Source: Globisporangium splendens (Eukaryota; Oomycota; Peronosporomycetes; Pythiales; Pythiaceae). Taken from it: a stretch of 64,000 bases of DNA. Positions 55,283 through 64,000 of the stretch are shown in pieces. The stretch's first letter is position 1, and each line of letters begins with the position of its first letter. Made by a program: the position numbers and the translations under genes. The notes under the pieces are model-generated. The model made no database searches. It was not told where the DNA came from and was given only the letters and a program-made list of their open reading frames with translations. The stretch is taken from the NCBI GenBank assembly GCA_006386115.1, contig VFIW01000137.1, positions 36,574 to 100,573 of the forward strand. The letters are read 5' to 3'.

Positions 55283-56344
55283 ATGTCTGAGAACATGGAA
55301 GGAGTAGATGTGCCACTCGGTCCAGCAGTACCGGAAACTGTCGAGTTGACGAATGAGTATTTTCCTCATTTGTCTCCTTATGAGTGGTCGGCGCTGGAGC
55401 GGATGCGAAACGTCATCGGGGAGGCTGCTGTAATCAGCCTGCTACGATCGGCGTCTCCTGAAGACCAGAAGAACGCCGCGGTCAGCTTCATGCACCACGA
55501 GATTATTGAATCTCGAAAGCAGGTCGCAACCCCTGTTTCCTCATTCAGGACGGTGCCATTGAAGCTTGACGTCTCTCCGTATCGCGGCGGAGAGAACGAA
55601 CCTCTCTCGCGATGGCTCGTCGAGTTGGATGCAGCCATCACTGCAAGACAACTGCGAGACCCTTCGCAGCAAGTGTTGTTCGCGATGTCCAACCTTGCGG
55701 GTCGTGCAAAGAGCTGGGCTTATGGGAAGCGTTTGTCGGATCCAAACTGCTTCTACAGCTACGAAGACTTCAAGGCAGAGCTCAAGGCAGCGTTTGAGCC
55801 ACCGCAGAGTGAGTTCCGTGCGCGTGCCGAGTTCCTCAAGCTTCGCCAAGGCCGTTTCGACCTGCATTCGTATGCACAACGAGCGCGCTTCCTGGTCTCA
55901 AGCATCGTGGACGAGCCGATTGACGTTTCGACGCAAGTTGTGACGTTCATGACGGGTCTGAACGACGGGCCAATCCGGAACCAATTGTTCCGTGAGTATC
56001 CCAAGACGCTGGACGAAGCCATCAGCCGTGCGATGCAAGAAGAGTTCAGCATCAAGCAAGCCAAGTTCCAAGGGTTTTCGTCCAAGCCGCCAAGACAAGC
56101 GAATGTCGCGCACGATGGTCCAGAGCCTATGGACATCTCGTACATTTCCACGCCTGGAAATGAGCGTCCTCGCAACGATGGGAAGTGTTTCCGTTGCGGG
56201 AAGCCGGGCCACTTCGCTCGGAACTGCAAGGTGTCTTTGCCGGGTCGGCAAACAACACAGGGTGCTCGTTCGAACAACCGCGATCGTTCTTACGGTCGTC
56301 GGTTCGATCGGTCACCTGGGCCAAAAAACGGGAATGGACATTAG
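55283..56344 (+). CDS. Gag of element 2
   Basis: 353 residues from the ATG before SENMEGVDV; the second ATG (MEGVDVP) corresponds to the element 1 start. Same architecture as element 1: capsid-like region and a CCHC knuckle (CFRCGKPGHFARNC). The frame overlaps pol by about 160 bp in the -1 register, so pol is probably made by -1 frameshifting within 56185-56344. Confidence 0.9.
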   Translation: MSENMEGVDVPLGPAVPETVELTNEYFPHLSPYEWSALERMRNVIGEAAVISLLRSASPEDQKNAAVSFMHHEIIESRKQVATPVSSFRTVPLKLDVSPYRGGENEPLSRWLVELDAAITARQLRDPSQQVLFAMSNLAGRAKSWAYGKRLSDPNCFYSYEDFKAELKAAFEPPQSEFRARAEFLKLRQGRFDLHSYAQRARFLVSSIVDEPIDVSTQVVTFMTGLNDGPIRNQLFREYPKTLDEAISRAMQEEFSIKQAKFQGFSSKPPRQANVAHDGPEPMDISYISTPGNERPRNDGKCFRCGKPGHFARNCKVSLPGRQTTQGARSNNRDRSYGRRFDRSPGPKNGNGH

Positions 56345-59300
56345 GGGCGGGGCCTCCTACTGGCCCGGAAAAGAGGACTGTGGATGTTGTGGAAACACAG
56401 GACTCTGGCCCCAATGTGCATGATGCACATGCAGTTTCCACGAGGGAGAACAGTGTTAGTCAAACGTCAAGTTTGATCGTTCTCAAAGTTCATGTAGACG
56501 GTATTGCAACGCCTCTACGTGCTTTGGTTGACACTGGTGCATCGAACAATTTTGTTCGAAATGAAGTGATCGTCAGGCATAAAGTACCAATGCCTGATGC
56601 GAATGAAGACAAGACGATGGTTATCCGGTTGGCCAACGGGTCAACTGTGAAGATGCCAAAGCGAGTTGTACGCTTGGCAATCAAGTGTGAAGATTTCCGA
56701 GGTGAAGACGAGTTCATTTTACTCGACCTCGATGACAAGTTTGATCTGATTCTGGGCATGCCATGGTTGAAGCGTTATCAACCTAGCATTGACTGGATGA
56801 AGATGAAGATCTCCGTTGACAAGTCACGTGATGTTGACTTGTGCTGCACAACAACGGACGAAGTGGTGTGGGTGTATACATCTGTGGAAGAGATCCCGGA
56901 TGACCCTCGTGATATTGCGGTGTGCGATGGCCCCCCATGTTCACGAGCGGTACCCATCTTGAAGAAGACTACTGGAGGTGGAGCAGTCAGGCGCCAGAAA
57001 AAGACTGTCTCCTTTGCCATCGACCCTAAGAGTGAGGCGATGTGCGTGGAAGGAACGAACGGGAAAAGAGCCGAAGAGCCATCCCGAGACAAGACGACCA
57101 AGAAAAAGAAGCAATTATCGTCAAGTGTTGCAAGCGCAACGTGTGCCCTTGATCAAGGTACAAGTCAAGATGACGAAGGAAGTGTCCAAGCAAGAGTCAC
57201 TTCGAGTGAATACGTGAACGTATTGGTCTACAATGAAGATGGTGACAGCAACGTAATGCGTCACATTGAAGTCGAAAATCCTCCAAGCTCAGTCGAAGAG
57301 TTGATTTCCTTGCCATCGATGAGCAAGAAGACGCTGAAGCGTAGCCTAGCGAAAGGCGAAATTTCGCAGGTCTGCATGATCGTCGATGTTGACGATGCAG
57401 AAGACATCAACACAGTATCAGCAACGGAGGCTGAAGTGTTCGATGAGAAGGCACGGAAGGAAAGGTTCGAGGGGCAGTCATGGGATGCTCTCAAAACGAA
57501 CCCCGTGTATGAACTTGTCAAGGAATATGAGGACATATTCCCAGACAAGGTGCCGGACGAACTGCCATTCGATAGAGGCGTTCGTCATGAGATTGATGTA
57601 CTTCCTGGCACGAAGTATTGTATCACACGGCAGTGGCCGTTGCCAAGAGAACAAGTCGTTGCGATCGACGAGTTCTTTGCGCAACGTGCTAAGGCTGGGC
57701 ATGTGCGAGAGAGCAAGTCTCCACATTGCAGCCCAACCTTCTGTGTGAAGAAGGCAACTGGTGGTTGGCGCATCGTCCACGCTTTCAACAAGCTGAACGA
57801 CGCTACCATTCCAGCCCAGACTCCGGTTCCACGCAAGGACATGATCCTTGATGGAATGGTTGGCAGCACTGTCTTCAGTGCTATCGATCTGAAAGATGGG
57901 TTCTATCAGATTCGAATGCGCGAAGATGATGTTCCACTAACTGCAGTGAGTACCCCGAGTGGTATGCTGTGGGAATGGTTAGTGATGCCACAGGGTTTGA
58001 AGAACGCTCCTGCGACTTTCAATAGGATGGCCACGAATCTACTTCGTCCATTGAGAGGGTTTGCACCGAGTTACTTTGACGATATATTCGTTCATAGTAA
58101 AACCACGGGTGAAAAGTCTGACGTTGATGCTCATCTTGACCATCTCTGTCAAGTCTTTCAGATCATGCGAGAGAACAAGCTCTACGCTAACCTGAAGAAG
58201 TGCATATTCTTTGCACCAGAGATCCCCGTTCTCGGCTGCTTTGTGGGAAAGCATGGTGTTCGAGTCGATCCGGAGAAGGTCAAAGCTATTGACGATTGGC
58301 CTGTGCCTCAGAATGTCAAACAGCTGAGACAATGGCTGGGTTTGGCCAATTACTTGCACAAGTACACGCGCAATTATGCAGCGTTGGTGCAACCCCTCAC
58401 ACAGCTCCTGAAGAAGGACATTGAGTGGGAGTGGTCCAGCGACCACCAAGCAGCGTTTGCCGAAGTGAAGAGGAGTCTGCGAGAAGCTCCCGTGCTGGCA
58501 ATTGCAAACCACGACAAGCCTTTTCATGTGGTTTGCGATGCAAGCGACTATGCCATCGGTTGCGCCTTGATGCAACACGATGATGAGGGTCATGAGCGAG
58601 TTGTGTCGTATCAGTCACGACAACTCCGACCCGCAGAACGGAACTACCCAGTTCATGACAAAGAACTTCTGGCGATGAAGTATTCTTTGGTCAAGTTCCG
58701 TGTGTATCTGCTTGGAGAGGAGCGCTTTGCGATCTACACAGATCATGCGTCGCTGCGTACAGCGGTAAAGACTCCTCACTTGTCGCAAAGAATGGCGAGA
58801 TGGTTCTCCTTCTTTGCAGAGTACAACTTTGTTGTACACTACAAGCCAGGCAAGACGAACATCTTAGCCGATGCGCTTTCAAGACGTCCGGACTATGATC
58901 CGAAGACCAAGAGTGAAGACACGGACGGAGCGTGTCGACTCTGTGAAGATGTTCAAGCGATCGCAGCGCAAGCAACGACTACAGTGCGAGAAGACATTGT
59001 CGAAGGGTACAAGTCTGACGAAACATGTCAGGACTTGTTGAAGTATTTCAAGGACCCTTCGGACAAAGCACTGCAGAGCTTGCCTGCTCGAACAAGGTCG
59101 CGAGTTCACCGCTTCCGAGTACACAATGGGTTGTTGTACTATGCGGTTGAAGACGGGGATACAGCAAGGGTTGTTGTTCCCAACGACGAAGGTCTGCGTC
59201 ATCGACTCTTGTATGAGTACCATGACAGTCCTTCGGGTGGCCATCTCGGACGTGAGAAGACGTTTCTCAGTCTTTCCCGGGATTACTACTGGCCACACAT

Positions 59301-61109
59301 GTACAAGTGGGTTCGCAAGTATGTGAGGACTTGCGAGATCTGCCAACGAGTGAAACCTTCTGGTTCCACTCAGGCACCACTTCGTTCATTGGCTGTCCCT
59401 CAGGACAGTTGGAAGTCTGTGAGTATGGATTTCATATTCGGACTTCCACGTGACAAACACGGACGCAATGGCATCCTTGTGTTTGTGGACCGATTCAGCA
59501 AGATGGTCCATCTTGCGCCGGTTTCGGACAAGATCTCAGCCGAAATGACGGCCAAGGTCTTTGTAGACGTCGTATTCCGTCTGCATGGCCTGCCCGTTGA
59601 GATCGTGTCTGACCGTGACACTCGGTTTACGTCCAAGTTTTGGCGTGCACTGTTCGGACTTCTGGACACCAAGTTGGCCATGTCAACAGCGGCACATCCT
59701 GAAACGGACGGTCAAACTGAACGAGTGAATCGTGTCCTGGAAGATGTGTTGCGCAGCTACGCAACGTCTTTCAAAGAGTGGAGTGAGTTCCTCCCTCTTG
59801 CCGAGTTTGCGTTGAACAACTCCACGCATGTCTCGACAGGTCACTCTCCATTTTATGTGAACTACGGCATTCATCCTCGAGTGCCTGCTTCCATAATGGG
59901 TGAGGTCTCTACCTTAAGTGGGGGAGGGACTACGGCTAAAGGCAATAAGCCGCAGTCGTCGTATGACCTGAATGCTGTTGCCGAGTTAAAAGCCAATTTT
60001 GACTCGATGAAACCCCTCAACGACCTAACAAGTCGTGAGGGCAGCAAGTCGATGACTTTATCGTGAGGAGACAAGCCGTTGTGAGGTTTGTTCGAGACGC
60101 AATCGCGAAGGCTCAGGATCTGCAAAAGGAACAAGCAGACAAGAGCGGAAGGAAGAACAAGCAAGTGTATAAGATCAATGATCTTGTATTACTTAGTGCG
60201 GCGAACCTGCCTGAACATGCAGTGTCCAACTTGGGAAGCTCGAAGCTTCTGCCAAGGTTCATTGGACCGTTCAAGGTGGTTAAATGCAATGGTGATGCCT
60301 ACACGCTAGACATACCTACACGCATGCGTCTACACCCTACATTTTATGTGGGTAGACTAAAGCCTTACCTTCCAAGCGGATCAGCTGATCCTACGAGATC
60401 TTCCGCAAACGATCAAGCTGATCTTGAAGACTCTCCACTTGATTGCGAAGAGCAAACAGCTCATCGCTTTGGAGATTCTTCTCGGCGTAAAGGCGCTGAA
60501 GCACATCGAAGGACTCCTCCTTCACAGCTCCCAGCACGAGAAGGCGCGAGTTATACTCCTTGCGGAGTACCTCAAGAGCCGTCCCTGCCTCTTCCACAGA
60601 GCGCAGTAGACGTTCGTGATGCATTTCACGAGCCTTCTCAGTCTTTTGGAGTCGCTCAAGTTCGCCCTGGACTTGCTCGAACCGTTGCTCGAAACGGGAC
60701 TCCAAAGCCCGATACTGAGCGGGACCAAAGGTCAGCGAGTCGATCCGCGACTCTTGCTCCTTCACTTGGTCCTCGAGGCTCTCGCACCGATCCGAAAGGA
60801 TCGCATCGCGAACTTCCAGTGTCTCAATCTGAGCGCGATGAGCACTCTCCCACTTCCAGAGTCGCTCAATCGTTTTCTCGTTCAGCCCCACCCCCGTTGT
60901 TAGACTCTCAGGGAGAGCATCGCTGGGTGGTTGAGTCGATTGTTGATCATGAGGATCGACAGACTCGTGGGAAGAAGCGGTTGAGTCCTCAACGCTTCTA
61001 CAGAGTTCGGTGGCGTGGATATCCACCGAGCTCGGACACGTGGGAACCACGCCAGACGATGGAGTCTGATGTTCCCGACGTGGTCCGCAGCTACGAGAAC
61101 CACTTGTAG
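56185..61109 (+). CDS. Pol polyprotein of element 2 with chromodomain
   Basis: Domains in order: protease (LVDTGASNNFVR, about 56525); reverse transcriptase (VFSAIDLKDGFYQIRM, LVMPQGLKNAPATF, YFDDIFVHSK at about 58070); RNase H (DASDYAIGCALM, TDHAS); integrase zinc site (GGHLGREKTFLSL ... CEICQRVKP); and DDE core (MDFIFGLPRDKHGRNG, SDRDTRFTSKFW, HPETDGQTERVNR). These are in frame 1 to a stop at 60066. The GPF/Y module (RFIGPFKVV) and chromodomain (FYRVRWRGYPPSSDTWEPR, about 60985-61060) are in another frame reached near 60030-60060. Element 3 reads the same junction region openly, so an indel here has probably inactivated this copy. Confidence 0.88.
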
Positions 61110-61539
61110 CGTCGCCAGGGGCGACACTACGACGACCAGAGCTGGGATTCGCTCTGTCGTCAGCAGGAGTTCTTCTTTCGGCACGAGCATTGCCGCGACG
61201 AAGAAGACGCTCCATTTGGTTCTCGTTCTCAAGACGAACAAATGTTCGCCATGAGTCTCTCTGGGCTGCGATGGGTTGGTTCGGATCACGATTGTTGATC
61301 CGACGCCAACTGAAGAACCGCTCCTTGTAGAACTCGATATCCCCCTTCTTCTTCAGAATGGGAGATATGTCGAAGAGTTCTGGAGCTGTCTGCTGTCGCT
61401 TGGACAACGGACGTTCTTCACCTTGGTTGTAACCGGACACTTCCGAGTTACGCAGCACGGTACGTGTGTGAGGAAGCGTGTGCACGACTTCTCTCAAGGA
61501 CTCTGTTCCAAGGGCTGTTGCCTGCTTCCTGCAGTGCAA
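60391..61539 (-). CDS. Antisense ORF of element 2, cut at its 5' end
   Basis: A 382-codon open frame opposite the GPF/Y-to-chromodomain part of pol, overlapping it by 719 bp, with first codon positions opposite first positions. It has no ATG at the upstream end, because the frame runs into the element 3 junction. Contents: KKGDIEFYKERFFSWRRINN, a Ser/Pro/Thr-rich middle opposite the chromodomain, and a long C-terminal coiled coil (KTIERLWKWESAHRAQIETL ... NQVESLQDQLDRLRKIS). It is either an overprinted element gene or a compositional by-product; the matching ORF in element 3 argues for the former. Confidence 0.5.
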   Translation of the reverse strand: MHCRKQATALGTESLREVVHTLPHTRTVLRNSEVSGYNQGEERPLSKRQQTAPELFDISPILKKKGDIEFYKERFFSWRRINNRDPNQPIAAQRDSWRTFVRLENENQMERLLRRGNARAERRTPADDRANPSSGRRSVAPGDATSGSRSCGPRREHQTPSSGVVPTCPSSVDIHATELCRSVEDSTASSHESVDPHDQQSTQPPSDALPESLTTGVGLNEKTIERLWKWESAHRAQIETLEVRDAILSDRCESLEDQVKEQESRIDSLTFGPAQYRALESRFEQRFEQVQGELERLQKTEKAREMHHERLLRSVEEAGTALEVLRKEYNSRLLVLGAVKEESFDVLQRLYAEKNLQSDELFALRNQVESLQDQLDRLRKIS

Positions 61540-61567
61540 CGATCGGTTACCTATAGATCTCTATAGA

Positions 61568-61974
61568 GTAACCGTCAATAACTAAAGACTTAGTCAGAGG
61601 TAAAAATGGAACTGTTTATTTGTTGGGGTTGCCCTTTGCAGGATACCCTGAGTTATCTTTAGTTCACTATCTAGCATAGTGAACCTCCGCTTATTTCAAT
61701 GTGGACATAAGTGAATGGCTCTGAATTGCCGTGTTATTCAATTGGTCTAAAAGCATACAGTTTTAGCCTATGAGAGTCGTGTCTGTGACCGGCCTCTAAT
61801 CAGAGTAGCTTGGCTACCTTTGTGGTTCGAGTAAGTGCGGCGAACCTAATGGATCGGCTGCTTTGGTGTTTCTCGTAGCTAAGTACGGAAACCTTAGTTG
61901 CATGCGGACTTAGTCCAATGCCAACAGATTGAGCTAAGTTGCTGCGGTGCAACTTAGCGTGTGACCCCGTTACA
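61568..61974 (-). repeat. 3' LTR of element 3
   Basis: About 407 bp. It begins TGTAACGGGGTCACACGC directly after the polypurine tract. The far end is placed near GACGGTTACT by the expected GTTACA-like terminus, but the outer boundary is uncertain by some tens of bases. A near-palindrome (GGTTACCTATAGA ... AGTAACC) sits at that junction. Confidence 0.6.
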
Positions 61975-62140
61975 CCACCCCCCCACCTAAAGTGCGAAAC
62001 ACGGGAGTGGTTTCGAAAGAGTGGTGGCCACGCTACGACGCACGAAGTCGTGGTCAGAATTCTTCGGGAGAGGCACTGCGAACACGCGTGCAAATCTCTC
62101 CGAAAAGCATCGCAACATCACAAGTGTGAACGCACACGTG

Positions 62141-63676
62141 ATGGCGACGAACAAATCGGTGCGCGAAAAGATCGCCCGAAGCGCGAGCGGTCCTGCAGAA
62201 GGACTCGTTCAAAGACTGCAGAAGCTCGGCGCTGAGAAGCGCGAGGCGGCAAGCGCAAAACAACGCGCTGCCGCTGCGGTCACGTCTGCCACGGAAGACG
62301 TGAGCATGAGCGACGACGAGTCGACTCAATCGAAGACTGCTCCTGACGGTGTCAGTGAGCTGCAATTTGGCGATCTCCCTGCCATCAAGCCGATGAGCAG
62401 GGCAAGCGACGCCGATGACGACACGGCAGTCGACTACCAAGAGTACTCACCCGAGGAAGGGGAGGAAGAGGAAGGCATCACCGTGAGGCGCGACTCCATC
62501 GACGAGTGGGTCGAGTATGAGGAGCTGCGTTACGGGAGCGGTAGCCGCAAACTGCACGAGTTGGAGCGAAATCCCTCGGCAGACGTCTCGATTTATCGGA
62601 CGGAGGAAGAGAATGACGTCGCAAAGACTGTCAATGAAAGGGAGAAGGAGGAGGTCATCATTACCAACAATGAGACCGGATTGGAACCACCACCAAAAGG
62701 TTCCGTCCATTTTTCGCTTCCCGTTATGCCGCCGCCAAAGGAATGGCCGACAGCGAAAACCCCGGCAAATTTACTTGCACGGGCGCGGGTTCCACTCGAG
62801 GGGTATGACTCCGAGTTCGCACGATGGCGCGAAGCCGATCTGCGAGGACGTGATGGGGCACTGCGCGTGCACCCGATCCCGGTTATCCTTTACGAAGGTG
62901 AGACCGAGGATCAATACGAAACCGCGTTCTTGGCATCAAGAACCGGTGTAAAACGCTTTGGGGCTGCGCGTACATTGGCCACCGATCCTGGGGCACAACG
63001 TAGCCAGCGCATGCAATTCGCTGTGCAGCGCGTACAAAAGTACCGCAAAGCAACAAAGAGTGATGACCGTGCTCGCACGAGTCTCGGTATTAACAAGCGA
63101 CAGATGGGCGAGTCTCACTCGCCATCAACGCACGCTCAAAAGCAGCGACCATGTCGGGAACGTCCTCGAGGAGGCGCTCAGCAGGCTCCCATGAGCTCTG
63201 CGACAAATCGTACCCACGCCACTTCACAAGGTAGTGGGTGTTCCCCTTGCGTCGCTGCACACGCAGCAGGCGCTCGACATGGTAGTGGCGCTGTCCCTGC
63301 TTATCAATCAGCGGGACCGGTGGCGCCCTACCGCGCTTCAGCATCGGTGGTTGCACCTGATGCGATTGTTCAGATGGTTCACGCGAACGCATCGTCTTTG
63401 GGGGCGCTACAGCAAGACGTCCGTGCCCTTCGCCAGCAATATCTGGACGAGACCTCGCTGTTAAAGCAGAGGGTGACGGCGCTTGAGACGGAGCTGAAGG
63501 AAGCTCGTCAGATGCTGGAGGAGTACCATGTCCGCGGGAAGAACTTCCACGCGAAGTACGCTCCGCGAGTGAAGACGCTTTGGGAGAGGCACAACGCGCT
63601 CGTGTCTCGATGGGCGGCGTCTGAGCCCCCTGATGAGACCGACGTGCTTCCGCACTGGGATAAGAATCCGCAGTAG
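62141..63676 (+). CDS. Antisense ORF of element 3
   Basis: 511 residues from the ATG before ATNKSVREK; the frame is open from 62021, about 50 bp past the LTR. The first two thirds lie where element 3 has no sense coding: a basic start, acidic patches (EEGEEEEG), and a folded-looking region (YDSEFARWREADLRGRDGAL ... MQFAVQRVQKYRKATKS). The C-terminal third is opposite the chromodomain and linker (overlap 63090-63676) and ends in coiled coil (ALQQDVRALRQQYLDETSLL ... LETELKEARQMLEEY) followed by KTLWERHNALVSRW. There is no zinc knuckle or catalytic motif. Layout parallels the element 2 antisense ORF. Transcription from the nearby LTR is possible but unproven. Confidence 0.6.
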   Translation: MATNKSVREKIARSASGPAEGLVQRLQKLGAEKREAASAKQRAAAAVTSATEDVSMSDDESTQSKTAPDGVSELQFGDLPAIKPMSRASDADDDTAVDYQEYSPEEGEEEEGITVRRDSIDEWVEYEELRYGSGSRKLHELERNPSADVSIYRTEEENDVAKTVNEREKEEVIITNNETGLEPPPKGSVHFSLPVMPPPKEWPTAKTPANLLARARVPLEGYDSEFARWREADLRGRDGALRVHPIPVILYEGETEDQYETAFLASRTGVKRFGAARTLATDPGAQRSQRMQFAVQRVQKYRKATKSDDRARTSLGINKRQMGESHSPSTHAQKQRPCRERPRGGAQQAPMSSATNRTHATSQGSGCSPCVAAHAAGARHGSGAVPAYQSAGPVAPYRASASVVAPDAIVQMVHANASSLGALQQDVRALRQQYLDETSLLKQRVTALETELKEARQMLEEYHVRGKNFHAKYAPRVKTLWERHNALVSRWAASEPPDETDVLPHWDKNPQ

Positions 63677-64000
63677 CGTCATGGTAGCGTTTCAGCAAAC
63701 CCACGTAAAACACGGGGTGCGTTGCCATTCGCGTTGGGAGATCGAGCTTGTAATTCAAGTCTCCAATCTTCTCCACAACAGTGTATGGCCCGATGAATCG
63801 TGGCAACAACTTACTCCCGCTGGGGAGCGTTGTGACTGCATCGTTTGGTAGGTTTTTAATGCTCAAAAGCACTTTATCACCCACACAAAACGTTTGTTTG
63901 TTCTTTCTACCCGATTTATCGGCGTAGAGCTTCTGCTTGTCTTGCGCAGCAGCTAGTTGGCCGCGTACGCGACGCAACAATGCTGCGCGCTCATCGACAA
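63090..64000 (-). CDS. Pol C terminus of element 3 with chromodomain (partial)
   Basis: Open from the window edge region (63980) to the stop at 63090. It contains the integrase tail (RRVRGQLAAAQDKQKLYADK), the GPY module (LLPRFIGPYTVVEK), PTRMATHPVFYVGLLKRYH, a Ser/Pro-rich linker of about 110 residues, and a chromodomain (YHVERLLRVQRRKGNTHYLV, WRGYDLSQSSWEPAERL). Chromodomains of this class steer integration to marked chromatin. Upstream domains lie beyond the window. Confidence 0.88.
   Translation of the reverse strand, partial: VDERAALLRRVRGQLAAAQDKQKLYADKSGRKNKQTFCVGDKVLLSIKNLPNDAVTTLPSGSKLLPRFIGPYTVVEKIGDLNYKLDLPTRMATHPVFYVGLLKRYHDATADSYPSAEARRSHQGAQTPPIETRARCASPKASSLAERTSRGSSSRGHGTPPASDELPSAPSQAPSPSALTARSRPDIAGEGHGRLAVAPPKTMRSREPSEQSHQVQPPMLKRGRAPPVPLIDKQGQRHYHVERLLRVQRRKGNTHYLVKWRGYDLSQSSWEPAERLLEDVPDMVAAFERALMASETRPSVAC

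Larger units (their letters stand above)
54533..61567 (+). mobile_element. Element 2: Ty3/gypsy chromovirus, interrupted at its 3' end
   Basis: 5' LTR, primer-binding site, gag, a full pol (protease, RT, RNase H, integrase) and a chromodomain, with an antisense ORF over the 3' end. No copy of its LTR follows; instead the sequence joins the 3' LTR of the oppositely oriented element 3. It inserted into element 1 and was itself split by element 3. Confidence 0.8.
61568..64000 (-). mobile_element. Element 3: Ty3/gypsy chromovirus (3' part; runs past window end)
   Basis: On the minus strand, from high to low coordinates: integrase C terminus, chromodomain, about 1.1 kb without sense coding, polypurine tract AGGTGGGGGGGTGG (about 61976-61989), then the 3' LTR. 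It is in opposite orientation to element 2. The LTR is unlike those of elements 1 and 2, so it is another lineage. Confidence 0.78.

Noticed and set aside
1..64000. CRISPR arrays, operons, tRNA or rRNA genes
   Set aside because: None seen by eye; gene structure is clearly eukaryotic nuclear. Short tRNA genes could still be missed without a dedicated search.

Overview
The window looks like nuclear DNA of a stramenopile, most likely an oomycete of the Saprolegniales type. This rests on gene content and style (compact genes, GT-AG introns of about 60-130 bp, large ankyrin-TKL kinases, Ty3/gypsy chromoviruses), not on a marker gene, so the genus is left open.

Positions 1-23 kb are a conserved housekeeping region. 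It carries a GH1 beta-glucosidase (-), replication factor C subunit 2 (-), a C3HC zinc-finger NIPA-like protein (+), ribosomal protein L4 (-), an unrecognised three-exon protein (+), a nine-exon DA1-type peptidase with NZF and LIM zinc fingers (-), a six-exon HSBP1 homologue (+) with an AT-AC (U12-type) intron, a 75-residue membrane protein (-), mitochondrial HSP70 (+), a DMAP1/SWC4 homologue (+) and a PABPN1-like RNA-binding protein (-).

Positions 23-43.6 kb are dominated by a 6.8-kb open frame for an ankyrin protein with four kinase-like domains. Two of these sit in near-identical direct repeats of about 1.05 kb. A disrupted inverted relative lies at 40.1-43.6 kb. Between the two are two divergent coiled-coil genes, a long coiled-coil gene with two apparent frame breaks, an unrecognised two-domain protein and an ER GRP170/HYOU1-type HSP70.

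Positions 43.6-52 kb are gene-poor, with two paralogous single-domain kinases. From 52.1 kb to the end is a nest of three LTR retrotransposons. Element 1 is truncated; element 2 (+) has gag, pol and a chromodomain; element 3 (-) runs off the window end. Elements 2 and 3 both carry a long antisense ORF opposite the 3' end of pol, in the same codon register. Besides the U12 intron, this is the most unusual structure seen.

Related functions: HSBP1 (a known negative regulator of heat-shock factor), mitochondrial HSP70 and ER GRP170 all belong to protein-folding stress. The DA1-like peptidase and its ubiquitin-binding-type finger point to ubiquitin-regulated proteolysis. Exon boundaries were read by hand from splice signals and frame continuity; none was checked against transcripts.
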